NCBI GenBank assembly: GCA_021796175.1
Contig: JAJYOM010000030.1
Location: forward strand, 1 to 14,706
Origin: Thermoplasmata archaeon
GTDB lineage: Archaea; Thermoplasmatota; Thermoplasmata; Sysuiplasmatales; Sysuiplasmataceae
Direction of reading: 5' to 3'
DNA length: 14,706 bases
Both the position numbers and the translations under genes were made by a program. This document shows positions 7,470 to 14,053 of this stretch, in pieces (positions within the stretch are counted from its first letter, which is position 1; every line of letters starts with the position of its first letter). Below the pieces are notes generated by a model that saw only the letters and a program-made list of their open reading frames with translations, ran no database searches and was not told the origin of the DNA.

Positions 7470-8102
7470 ATGAAGACTCGTCTTGTCTTTCTTGGCCCAC
7501 CGGGAGCCGGGAAAGGCACCCAGGCACTGATCATGGCGGGGAAATTCTCATTTGCCCGAATAGCGACCGGTGACATACTAAGGGAGGCAATCGCAAACGA
7601 AAGTGAACTGGGGTTGAAGGCAAAAGAATTCATGCGGTCGGGCCTGCTGGTTCCAGATGAGGTGGTCAATGAGATTCTACGTGAGAAGCTCAGCTCAACG
7701 GACAACGGGTTCATAATCGACGGATATCCCCGGACTATTGAACAGGCCGATTTCCTCCAGAAGATCGCATCAATTGAAATGGTCATTTACTTCGACGCAC
7801 CGGAGGAGCTGCTTGTGCAGAGAATTGTCAACAGGCGCGTATGTCCCAGATGCAATGCGGTCTACAACAGCGTTGAAAACCCGCCGAAGGTGGAAAACAG
7901 ATGCGACAACGATGGCACGGAGCTGGTGCACAGGATAGACGACGTTGAGGATGTGACACGGGAAAGGCTGAAAACATTCTGGCAGAAGACGGCACCGCTG
8001 GTGGACTACTACTTCAGTCGCGACCTGCTGGCGAAGATTTCGGCCGGGAAGCAGCTTGAAGAAGTGACAGCTGAGATAGAAATCGCAATCGGGGCGATAT
8101 AG
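7470..8102 (+). CDS. adk: Adenylate kinase, bacterial/long-LID type with zinc site
   Basis: This enzyme converts ATP plus AMP to two ADP in the cytosol. The 210 residues show the P-loop GPPGAGKGT (9-17), the AMP-site block ATGDILREA, the DGYPRT motif (84-89) and a long LID domain. The LID carries a structural zinc site, Cys125, Cys128, Cys145 and Asp148. This is the same C-x2-C-x16-C-x2-D spacing seen in Gram-positive bacterial enzymes. Many archaea use a different, short AdkA, so this is the bacterial-type family rather than AdkA. Base composition does not differ obviously from the neighbours. It appears to be monocistronic, with its own TATA box upstream and hairpins downstream. Confidence 0.95.
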   Translation: MKTRLVFLGPPGAGKGTQALIMAGKFSFARIATGDILREAIANESELGLKAKEFMRSGLLVPDEVVNEILREKLSSTDNGFIIDGYPRTIEQADFLQKIASIEMVIYFDAPEELLVQRIVNRRVCPRCNAVYNSVENPPKVENRCDNDGTELVHRIDDVEDVTRERLKTFWQKTAPLVDYYFSRDLLAKISAGKQLEEVTAEIEIAIGAI

Positions 8103-8103
8103 A

Positions 8104-8139
8104 TGCCTGAGCAGGCACATGGTCCTCGCTTCGGGGACC
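8104..8139 (+). terminator. Two tandem hairpins after adk
   Basis: Directly after the adk stop are two inverted repeats. TGCCTGAGCAGGCA (8104-8117) gives a 5-6 bp stem with a tiny loop. GGTCCTCGCTTCGGGGACC (8121-8139) gives an 8-bp stem with one G-T wobble and a 3-nt loop. No strong T-tract follows, so a classic intrinsic terminator is uncertain. They could equally protect the adk 3' end. Confidence 0.4.
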
Positions 8140-8141
8140 TG

Positions 8142-8149
8142 ATTTAAGA
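8142..8149 (+). promoter_or_regulatory. Candidate TATA box for the GlpA-like gene
   Basis: ATTTAAGA is centred about 34 bp upstream of ATG 8180, which would give a leader of about 8 nt. It is weaker than the other promoter calls in the window. Confidence 0.35.
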
Positions 8150-8179
8150 ACATGCAGTGACTAGCATCGCAGCAGGCTC

Positions 8180-9469
8180 ATGGAAGAAAAGATTGCAGTG
8201 ATAGGTGCAGGCTCTACCGGCCTGTTCACATCGATCGAGCTCGCAAGGAGGGGTTTCAGTGTCTCGCTTTTCGATCGTGGCATTCCAGGATCTGGCACTT
8301 CCGGCAGGTTTCACGGCCTCCTTCACTGCGGCGCGAGATACGCTGTCGTGGATCGGACAGCAGCAACCGACTGCAGAGCAGAATCTGAGAGAATTAAGTC
8401 CATTGCACCGCATTGTGTTAACAGCACCGGTGGATTGTTCGTTGCACTCGACAGGAACGACGAGGAATATGGTGAGGAACTCAGGTTGAACCTGAACAGG
8501 TGTTCAATTCCATACACCGAGTTGAATGGCAGTGAAGCGGTGCGCGCAGAGCCTAACCTGAACGCTGTTGTCAGGAGTGCGATCCGGGTACCGGATGCGG
8601 TGCTGAAAGGAAGGCGCTTCCTTCTGAGCGCACTTGGAACATGCATCGCATACGGGGTCAGCTTCCATCCTTTCATGAATCTCCTATCCGCTCACGATGA
8701 TGAGTCCGGAGACATAGAGGGATTGTCGTTCGAGAACAGGATTGGAGGAGGTGTGCACAGAGCTTCGACAGATTTCGTTGTCAACTGCTCCGGACCGTGG
8801 ATCGGGCAGACCTCCAAACTGCTTGGTCATCGCGTGGAAGTGCTGCCTGCCGCAGGCGTCATGTCCGTCGTCGGCAAGAGACTGACGTCGTCTGTGGTGA
8901 GCAGGATGAGAAGGCCGTCAGATGGAGACATACTTGTCCCATACGGGGAGACGACAATTGCAGGAACGACAGCTGCAGTTACTGAAGATCCTGCTTCATT
9001 TGAAATAAATGAAGAAGACGTCGGCCTGCTTCTGGATGAGGCGTCTGCGATGGTTCCGCAGATAGGGAGGCTTGGTTTCGCACGATCATATGCATCCTTC
9101 AGGCCCCTAGTAAAGGAAGAGACAGGCAGCGTCAGAGAAGTAACTAGGGATTTCCGCATTTTGTCGTACGACGCCGGGCCAAGGAACGTGGTGAACGTTG
9201 CAGGAGGAAAGATGACTACATCCAGACTGGTGGGCGAACGTACAGCAACAGAGGTCTGCAATGCGCTTGGAGTCAGGAAGCCGCCTGCCGGGGAGCTCAG
9301 GCTGATTGATCCGCTTGATGATATCCGCACCGTCGAAGCCGGAGCCGGCGGTGACAATACTGCAATCGAGCGAATAGTGGCGGAGATGCGGGGCGGGACG
9401 GATGACGAAGACACAAACTTCGTCCGGGAGCTTGCAGCCCTTGTCATGAAATGGAGCGGAGCCGGATGA
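8180..9469 (+). CDS. glpA: FAD-dependent glycerol-3-phosphate dehydrogenase, GlpA-like
   Basis: This flavoprotein probably oxidises sn-glycerol-3-phosphate to dihydroxyacetone phosphate. The 429 residues begin with the FAD dinucleotide fold GAGSTG (8-13). The GlpA-type block GRFHGLLHCGARYAV follows, then GGLFVALDRND. Next come DGDILVPYGETTIAGTT, the substrate-site region SFRPLVKEE, and the late FAD motif VAGGKMTTSRLVGE. All match GlpA/GlpD-type enzymes. E. coli GlpA is about 540 residues; this protein is shorter and shows no clear cysteine-rich C-terminal domain. No GlpB or GlpC partner is adjacent, so the electron acceptor is unknown. Its stop overlaps the start of the SRPBCC gene (ATGA at 9466-9469), which implies translational coupling. 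A broader DAO-family oxidase role is the alternative. Confidence 0.85.
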   Translation: MEEKIAVIGAGSTGLFTSIELARRGFSVSLFDRGIPGSGTSGRFHGLLHCGARYAVVDRTAATDCRAESERIKSIAPHCVNSTGGLFVALDRNDEEYGEELRLNLNRCSIPYTELNGSEAVRAEPNLNAVVRSAIRVPDAVLKGRRFLLSALGTCIAYGVSFHPFMNLLSAHDDESGDIEGLSFENRIGGGVHRASTDFVVNCSGPWIGQTSKLLGHRVEVLPAAGVMSVVGKRLTSSVVSRMRRPSDGDILVPYGETTIAGTTAAVTEDPASFEINEEDVGLLLDEASAMVPQIGRLGFARSYASFRPLVKEETGSVREVTRDFRILSYDAGPRNVVNVAGGKMTTSRLVGERTATEVCNALGVRKPPAGELRLIDPLDDIRTVEAGAGGDNTAIERIVAEMRGGTDDEDTNFVRELAALVMKWSGAG

Positions 9470-9951
9470 CCGTCACTGAGCACTCGGGCGTGCTAGCTGT
9501 TGCAGAGGGCCATGACAGAGTGCTGGAATTCATCAGGTCACCTGAGTCGGTTGCTTCGATACTCCCTCATGTGGAGGAGCACAGAATTCAGGATGGTGTC
9601 AGCATGGTGAAGTTCAGGATTGACCTCGAAAGGGGAGGCGTGAGCCCTGGAGGCGGGTATATTTCCACCGCAAAGGCAGTGATGAAGTTCAGATATGGCG
9701 CCGCAAGCGACAACGGCGTCACAATAGAGGGGAGCGGCAGGGCACTGGGAAGTTCATTGAAACTGTCTCTTGAAATTGCAGTTGGAAAGTCGGATGGTTC
9801 GACTCAAATCTCATGGAGAGCGGTTGTAGACACAGGCGTGCTCATGAAGCTGCTCGGTTCAGAGACAGTGCAAGCCATAACAGCTGGAATAATAGGTGAG
9901 ATACTCGAGAATGCAAGGAAGGCTCTCTCTCCGGGCCGTACAACCGAATAG
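9466..9951 (+). CDS. SRPBCC (CoxG-like) ligand-binding protein
   Basis: This 161-residue protein looks like a START/SRPBCC fold of the CoxG (carbon monoxide dehydrogenase subunit G) type. The pattern is an early strand and helix VAEGHDRVLEFIRSPESVASILP, a run of amphipathic beta strands, and a long C-terminal helix from about 125 to 153. Glycine-rich turns and ISWRAVVDTGVLMKLLG near the end fit this family. ATG 9466 is chosen because it forms an ATGA overlap with the preceding gene; an in-frame ATG at 9451 is an alternative. CoxG-type proteins are associated with membrane recruitment or maturation of molybdenum hydroxylases, but no such enzyme is nearby. Here the coupling to a GlpA-like dehydrogenase is the only clue to its role. 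Confidence 0.78.
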   Translation: MTVTEHSGVLAVAEGHDRVLEFIRSPESVASILPHVEEHRIQDGVSMVKFRIDLERGGVSPGGGYISTAKAVMKFRYGAASDNGVTIEGSGRALGSSLKLSLEIAVGKSDGSTQISWRAVVDTGVLMKLLGSETVQAITAGIIGEILENARKALSPGRTTE

Positions 9952-9978
9952 TTTTAGTGTGTTGAGTCTGTTTGAACA

Positions 9979-10656
9979 GTGCGATGCCTGATGGAAGAAA
10001 AGACATGGAATAAAGTGGACGCTTACTTCAGAGGACTCTTTGCGGAAGAAGATGTTGCGCTCAGGTCTGCTCTTGAGGAAAGTGGCAAAGCCGGCCTTCC
10101 TGCAATCAACGTGACGCCCACACAGGGCAAGATGCTGCATCTGCTTGCCAGAGCGGTTGGGGCACGTAGAATACTTGAGATAGGCACACTTGGTGGTTAC
10201 AGTACCATATGGATGGCACGGGCCATTCCACCAGATGGAAAATTGATGACGCTGGAGTTGAACAGCGCTCATGCGGATGTGGCGCTTGCCAACATCAGGC
10301 GTGCCGGACTTGAAAGGCTGGTCGAAATCAGAAGGGGAGGCGCTGCGGGGACTCTAAGGCAGCTGGTGGCGGAAAAATGCCAGCCGTTTGACTTCATATT
10401 CATCGATGCGGACAAGCCGGGGTATGAAATGTACCTTGAGTATGCAATGAGACTGTCCAGGAGCGGCACACTGATAGTGGCCGACAATGTGGTAAGAAAC
10501 GGCGCTGTGGCCGACGCCGAATCGGAAAATGAAGCTGTTCAGGGAATAAGGCGGTTCAATGCAAGAGTCTCGACCGAAAAGAGGGTGAGCGCGACCGCAA
10601 TTCAGACCGTCGGTGAGAAGGGGTACGATGGCTTCCTCATAGCCCTGGTGAACTGA
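9979..10656 (+). CDS. SAM-dependent O-methyltransferase, caffeoyl-CoA OMT family
   Basis: This Rossmann-fold methyltransferase has 225 residues and resembles the COG4122 / methyltransferase family 3. Motif I is ILEIGTLGGYSTIWMA, which binds SAM. The acidic motif LMTLELN follows. The metal-binding FIFIDADKPGYEMYLEYA region comes next, then LIVADNVVRNGAV. This family usually methylates catechol-like hydroxyls in a divalent-metal-dependent way; the substrate here is unknown. GTG 9979 is used because a TTTTAG-like box at 9952-9957 lies about 25 bp upstream, as for other leaderless genes here. ATG 9991 (MEEKTW) is a realistic alternative. It converges with the acetyltransferase gene, with 12 bp between stops. 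Confidence 0.88.
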   Translation: MRCLMEEKTWNKVDAYFRGLFAEEDVALRSALEESGKAGLPAINVTPTQGKMLHLLARAVGARRILEIGTLGGYSTIWMARAIPPDGKLMTLELNSAHADVALANIRRAGLERLVEIRRGGAAGTLRQLVAEKCQPFDFIFIDADKPGYEMYLEYAMRLSRSGTLIVADNVVRNGAVADAESENEAVQGIRRFNARVSTEKRVSATAIQTVGEKGYDGFLIALVN

Positions 10657-10668
10657 CCGGCTGAACAA

Positions 10669-11133
10669 TCAGAGGAATAACCGCATCTCATTTGTCTGCT
10701 CAAAGCCGAGTTTCTCATACAAATGTCTTCCGGCACTTGATGCATGGAGAGTTATGCGGTCAAATCCATGCTGCCTGCACCAGTTCATCGCTTCCCGAGT
10801 GATTGTGGTTGCCACTCCCTGATTCCTGAACTGCTTCTCAGTGAACATGGACATCAGATACGGATTGTAAACAGACTTGCTGGTCGGCCTCGGCTGATCC
10901 TCCTTAATCAGGAGGCAGCCGCTGCCTGCAAGTGACCCGTCCGATGCACTGGCCACAAATGGAATCAGCAGCTTTTGCCTGAGTTTTGCAGTTATCCAGC
11001 TACGGGTCGCCTCCCTGCTGTTCTCGATGTCGCCGGCCTTCTCAGGAAATATCTCCTTCCACATGTTGAGCCGGTGTTCGACCAGTATTTCGATGTCAAA
11101 TTGCTGGCTGGCAAGGACCGAAAAATCCGTCAT
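10669..11133 (-). CDS. GNAT-family N-acetyltransferase
   Basis: This is a 154-residue GNAT acetyltransferase. The acetyl-CoA binding loop is visible as FRNQGVATTITREAMNW (the RxxGxA pattern), preceded by the strand YLMSMFTEKQ. The closing motif RHLYEKLGFEQTNEMRLFL is typical of GNAT proteins. The N-terminal half has an EHRLNMWKEIFPE helix and IPFVASASDGSLAGSGCLL strands. The substrate cannot be predicted. ATG 11133 is preferred to the in-frame GTG at 11148, because a TTTCAAAT box on the minus strand is centred 25 bp upstream of it. Confidence 0.85.
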   Translation of the reverse strand: MTDFSVLASQQFDIEILVEHRLNMWKEIFPEKAGDIENSREATRSWITAKLRQKLLIPFVASASDGSLAGSGCLLIKEDQPRPTSKSVYNPYLMSMFTEKQFRNQGVATTITREAMNWCRQHGFDRITLHASSAGRHLYEKLGFEQTNEMRLFL

Positions 11134-11152
11134 GCCGGTGGAATACACACTT

Positions 11153-11164
11153 CATTTGAAATAC
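11153..11164 (-). promoter_or_regulatory. TATA-like box of the GNAT gene
   Basis: The minus strand reads GTATTTCAAATG, centred about 25 bp from ATG 11133. A second, stronger AT box (ATATAAATG on the minus strand) lies at 11257-11265 and may be an additional promoter. The 150-bp gap 11134-11283 holds nothing else I can support. Confidence 0.35.
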
Positions 11165-11283
11165 ACTTCGAAATCTAATCTGGATGCAGATACAGGTAAA
11201 TGGGTCCGGACATTGCCTGCATTGATCCGACTGTCGCGCAGTCCTGGCGGTCGAAGCATTTATATGATTCAGTTGGGCAGTAC

Positions 11284-11370
11284 TCAGTATAACTTGAAGA
11301 CGGAGATAATAATCAGAATTATGAGCACTGTGGTTGCCAATACGGCTGCAATCTTGTCCTTGGTGGCCAT
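11284..11370 (-). CDS. Predicted 28-residue single-helix membrane peptide
   Basis: This short frame encodes 28 residues: a polar start (MATKDK), one hydrophobic helix (about 7-24, rich in Leu, Ile and Val) and a basic/aromatic end FKLY, followed by TGA. It would sit as a single-span membrane peptide with its N-terminus probably in the cytosol. Support comes from the promoter: ATTAAG on the minus strand at 11395-11400 is centred about 27 bp upstream of ATG 11370. That is the leaderless spacing seen for several other genes in this window. I recognise no family; it is too short for SecE, SecG/Sec61-beta or known ATP synthase subunits. It lies between tRNA-Pro and the GNAT gene on the same strand. 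Translation is inferred, not shown. Confidence 0.5.
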   Translation of the reverse strand: MATKDKIAAVLATTVLIILIIISVFKLY

Positions 11371-11394
11371 CGGTTGAAGAATTGCATCTTTCTA

Positions 11395-11401
11395 CTTAAT
11401 G
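11395..11401 (-). promoter_or_regulatory. TATA box of the 28-residue membrane peptide gene
   Basis: The minus strand reads CATTAAG just downstream of the tRNA-Pro gene and about 27 bp upstream of ATG 11370. Confidence 0.4.
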
Positions 11402-11417
11402 AATTGCAGTGAGGACT

Positions 11418-11490
11418 GGGTCCGTCCGGATTTGAACCGGAGTCTATAGGTCCCGAACCTACAAGGATAACCAAGTTACCCCACGGACCC
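11418..11490 (-). tRNA. tRNA-Pro (anticodon CGG)
   Basis: On the minus strand this 73-nt sequence folds as a complete cloverleaf. The acceptor stem is GGGTCCG/CGGACCC. The D arm has GGGT/ATCC, and the anticodon stem is GTAGG/CCTAT. The seven-base loop TTCGGGA places CGG at the anticodon. The variable loop is AGAC, and the T arm is TCCGG-TTCAAAT-CCGGA. There is no intron and no encoded CCA, which is common in archaea. The likely promoter is the AT-rich box at 11521-11535, giving a leader of about 10 nt. Confidence 0.96.
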
Positions 11491-11520
11491 TCTAATGCAT
11501 TAGGATGGACCTGACATTAA

Positions 11521-11535
11521 TTCATATATAATGAA
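11521..11535. promoter_or_regulatory. Near-palindromic, possibly bidirectional TATA box
   Basis: TTCATATATAATGAA is almost self-complementary and sits between the divergent tRNA-Pro and msrA genes. Leftwards it is about 37 bp from the mature tRNA 5' end, which allows a short leader. Rightwards it is 21-24 bp from ATG 11549. One box could serve both genes. Confidence 0.5.
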
Positions 11536-11548
11536 CTTTTCAAAAACG

Positions 11549-12172
11549 ATGGCTTTATCCGCTTGTCCACAATTTGGAATTCCAATGGAAAATGGCACGG
11601 AGAAAGAAGGAGAATATGCGGCAGCCCGAAAAGACACTGAAGTGGCCACATTCGGTGGAGGTTGCTTCTGGTGCACGGAGGCCATATTTTCCGGTGTAAA
11701 GGGCGTTAAGAGTGCTGTGTCAGGCTATGCAGGAGGCGATGTGGCTAATCCGAGCTACGAACTTGTATGCACAGATACTACTGGTCATGCAGAGGTGGTG
11801 CAGATTGAGTTCGATCCATCTGCAGTCAGCTACCGGGAATTGCTCGAAATATTCTTCTCAACGCACGATCCAACAACCAAGGACCAGCAGGGGGCGGATT
11901 ACGGCCGGCAATACAGGTCGATAATCCTCTACCACAGCGAAGAGCAGAAGAGAGAGGCCAGAGAGACGCTTGACAGGCTTACAGAGGAACATGTGTTTGA
12001 CGATCCGATTGTAACTGAGATAGTTCCATTCCGCTCATTCTACAAAGCGGAGGAATACCATCAGAAGTATTTTGCCAAGAACCCGGGAAAACCTTATTGC
12101 CGTATTGTGATCAGTCCGAAACTGGCTAAATTCAGAAAGTTACTGTCCCAGCGGGCGGCATCGCCTGACTGA
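11549..12172 (+). CDS. msrA: Peptide methionine sulfoxide reductase MsrA
   Basis: MsrA repairs oxidised proteins by reducing methionine-S-sulfoxide. The catalytic motif GGGCFWCTEAIF is present, with Cys39 as nucleophile and Cys42 as a possible resolving partner. Other family blocks are GYAGGDVANPSY, DTTGHAEVVQIEFDP, FFSTHDPTTKDQQGADYGRQYRS and FYKAEEYHQKYF. The length is 207 residues from ATG 11549. The first 12 codons are AT-rich and unlike neighbouring codon use (TTA, TGT, CAA, TTT). ATG 11585 (MENGTEKEG) is therefore an equally good start, possibly driven by a second box, CTTTATCC, at about 11553-11560. The ATG at 11531 lies inside the TATA box and is rejected. Confidence 0.93.
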   Translation: MALSACPQFGIPMENGTEKEGEYAAARKDTEVATFGGGCFWCTEAIFSGVKGVKSAVSGYAGGDVANPSYELVCTDTTGHAEVVQIEFDPSAVSYRELLEIFFSTHDPTTKDQQGADYGRQYRSIILYHSEEQKREARETLDRLTEEHVFDDPIVTEIVPFRSFYKAEEYHQKYFAKNPGKPYCRIVISPKLAKFRKLLSQRAASPD

Positions 12173-12227
12173 AAAGTGCCAAGAAAGATTGTGCTGGATA
12201 GCGTATTTCAAAGCTGTTTCCTGTCTT

Positions 12228-12250
12228 TTCGACAAATAACGAATGTCGAA
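12228..12250. repeat. Inverted repeat, candidate operator upstream of the XRE regulator gene
   Basis: TTCGACA (12228-12234) and TGTCGAA (12244-12250) are perfect 7-bp inverted copies separated by 9 bp. Centre-to-centre spacing is 16 bp, about one and a half helical turns. The repeat ends 8 bp before the TATA box of the regulator gene. It could bind the encoded dimeric XRE protein, or form a hairpin at the 3' end of msrA. Confidence 0.45.
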
Positions 12251-12257
12251 TCGTCAC

Positions 12258-12268
12258 CATTAAATAAG
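12258..12268 (+). promoter_or_regulatory. TATA box of the regulator-HMG-CoA synthase operon
   Basis: CATTAAATAAG is centred 25-26 bp upstream of ATG 12289, consistent with a leaderless operon message. It is one of the clearest promoters in the window. Confidence 0.6.
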
Positions 12269-12288
12269 TATTAGTCTAGTCGAGGCTC

Positions 12289-12984
12289 ATGAACAACTCC
12301 CTGAGAGAGAAGATCGCGGGGGAAATTGTAATTTCCACCGATCCCGGGAAAACGATGAGGAAGTGGAGGGAGGAGTTTCATCTCAGTCAGCTTGAAGTCG
12401 CGAAGGAACTGACGGTTTCGGCCTCGGTTATTAGCGATTATGAGTCAGGGCGCAGAAAGTCACCTGGCACAACAATGGTGAGGCGTTACGTCGATGCTCT
12501 TATCAAAATGGAACTCAGGAATGGCGGAAGGTTCATCAAACGTTTTGACACCGAGGTAAAGCCCGATTATCTCCTGAGCATACGCGAGTTTACTTCGGGA
12601 GTTTCGCTTGAACGAATGATGGGTGTCCTGCAGGCAGAGTGTATTTCAAAGGATATGGAACTTGACCGCGATCTTCACGGCTACACTGTCCTGGACAGCA
12701 TAAAGGCGATAACAAGTCTGGGTGCGGCAGATTATCTCAAGGTTTTCGGCTGGAGCAGCCAGAGGGCACTGATATTCACCCAGGTCAAGTACGGCCGTTC
12801 TCCAATGATAGCAGTGAGGGCCCACCCGATGAAGCCCGCTGTTGTGGTTTATCAGAAGCCGGAGAATATAGACGAACTGGCAATTTACCTATCAAAACTG
12901 GAAAACATTCCGCTGCTTGTGAGCAATATGGAGATTGGTGATATGATAAACGCGCTTGAGAAGATAGGCGATGAGGGAAGATGA
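12289..12984 (+). CDS. XRE-family archaeal transcriptional regulator
   Basis: This 231-residue DNA-binding protein has an XRE-type helix-turn-helix at about 22-72: [20 protein letters not shown], then [18 protein letters not shown], a very clear recognition-helix pattern. The remainder (about 100-231) is an alpha/beta domain with [37 protein letters not shown] and [16 protein letters not shown]. It may sense a ligand or mediate dimerisation. The overall design resembles the archaeal predicted regulators of COG1709; this is from memory, not a search. Its stop overlaps the HMG-CoA synthase start (ATGATG at 12981), so the two are translationally coupled. The likely target is its own operon, through the inverted repeat at 12228-12250. 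Control of mevalonate-pathway entry is an inference from this position. Confidence 0.85.
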   Translation: MNNSLREKIAGEIVISTDPGKTMRKWREEFHLSQLEVAKELTVSASVISDYESGRRKSPGTTMVRRYVDALIKMELRNGGRFIKRFDTEVKPDYLLSIREFTSGVSLERMMGVLQAECISKDMELDRDLHGYTVLDSIKAITSLGAADYLKVFGWSSQRALIFTQVKYGRSPMIAVRAHPMKPAVVVYQKPENIDELAIYLSKLENIPLLVSNMEIGDMINALEKIGDEGR

Positions 12985-14051
12985 TGTTTGGACACAGTGA
13001 GAAAGACGTTGGCATAGTGACATACGGCACTTACATACCACGTTTCAGGATAGTGCCGGAAGAAATTGCCAGGGTATGGGGCGAAGATGGCCAGGCAATG
13101 AAGAGCGGACTGATGATCTACAGCAAGTCGGTGCCGTTCCCTGATGAAGATGTGATAACCATATCCGTGGAGGCTGCTAGAAATGCTCTTGCAAGAGGAA
13201 AGATAGAAGCCGGGGAGATAGGTGCCGTGTATGTAGGGAGTGAGTCTCACCCATATGCTGTCAAGCCCTCCGGGACAATTGTTGCGGAGGCAATTGGCGC
13301 GTCTCATTTCATAACAGTGGCTGACTACGAATTCGCGTGCAAAGCCGGAACTGCGGCAGTTCAGACAAGCATGGGCCTTGTTTCGTCGGGCATGGTCAGG
13401 TATGCGCTTGCGATCGGTGCAGACACATCTCAGGGTGCACCAGGGGATGCGCTGGAGTATTCTGCATCCGCAGGTGGTGCGGCATTCATTATCGGCAGGG
13501 AAAATGTGATAGCCACAATAAACAGGACTTTCTCATTCACCTCAGACACGCCAGACTTCTGGAGAAGAGAGGGACAGCCATATCCCAGTCACGGCGGCAG
13601 ATTCACCGGAGAGCCTGCGTATTTCAGGCATGTTATGACCTGCGCAAAAGAGCTGATGAAGATTCAGGGAACAAAGTCGTCCGATTATGACTTTGCCGTC
13701 TTTCACCAGCCGAACGGAAAATTCCCCACGAGGGTCGCGCAGCAACTTGGGTTCGAGAAGAAACAGTACGAGACCGGACTCACTACACCGTACATTGGAA
13801 ACACTTACTCCGCATCGATGATGATCGGATTGTCTGCAATACTTGACGTTGCAAAACCAGGTCAGAGAATACTCGGTGTCGCGTTTGGCTCGGGTGCCGG
13901 AAGCGACGCGTTCGACATAACTGTAACAGAACAGATTGCAGGCTTTAACAGGGGGGCAGCACCCACCGTGAAGGAGTTTCTCGACCGGTCGGAACTGCTT
14001 GACTATGGCAGGTACGCAAAATTCAAAGGGAAAATTGTAATGAAGGAATAA
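12981..14051 (+). CDS. Hydroxymethylglutaryl-CoA synthase (archaeal type)
   Basis: HMG-CoA synthase condenses acetyl-CoA with acetoacetyl-CoA, the committed step towards mevalonate and archaeal isoprenoid lipids. The 356 residues show the catalytic triad of the family: Glu88 in [13 protein letters not shown], acylated Cys120 in [11 protein letters not shown], and His242 in [10 protein letters not shown]. The block [12 protein letters not shown] and the late [21 protein letters not shown] and [11 protein letters not shown] also match. The length is typical for the archaeal enzyme (about 350). Two start codons are adjacent (12981 and 12984); either overlaps or abuts the regulator stop. In methanogens this enzyme forms a channelling complex with the thiolase and a DUF35 protein. 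The thiolase gene follows here by 2 bp, and a DUF35 gene may lie beyond the window. Confidence 0.95.
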   Translation: MMFGHSEKDVGIVTYGTYIPRFRIVPEEIARVWGEDGQAMKSGLMIYSKSVPFPDEDVITISVEAARNALARGKIEAGEIGAVYVGSESHPYAVKPSGTIVAEAIGASHFITVADYEFACKAGTAAVQTSMGLVSSGMVRYALAIGADTSQGAPGDALEYSASAGGAAFIIGRENVIATINRTFSFTSDTPDFWRREGQPYPSHGGRFTGEPAYFRHVMTCAKELMKIQGTKSSDYDFAVFHQPNGKFPTRVAQQLGFEKKQYETGLTTPYIGNTYSASMMIGLSAILDVAKPGQRILGVAFGSGAGSDAFDITVTEQIAGFNRGAAPTVKEFLDRSELLDYGRYAKFKGKIVMKE

Positions 14052-14053
14052 AA

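Noticed and set aside
11178..11222. Tiny minus-strand frame (about 15 codons) after the AT box at 11257-11265
   Set aside because: It is too short and compositionally ordinary. Only the AT box supports it, which may simply be a second GNAT promoter.
11293..11376. Plus-strand short frame opposite the 28-residue gene (TTG 11293 or ATG 11320 to TGA)
   Set aside because: It lacks a good start signal and overlaps the better-supported minus-strand frame with its precise promoter. It looks like an antisense shadow.
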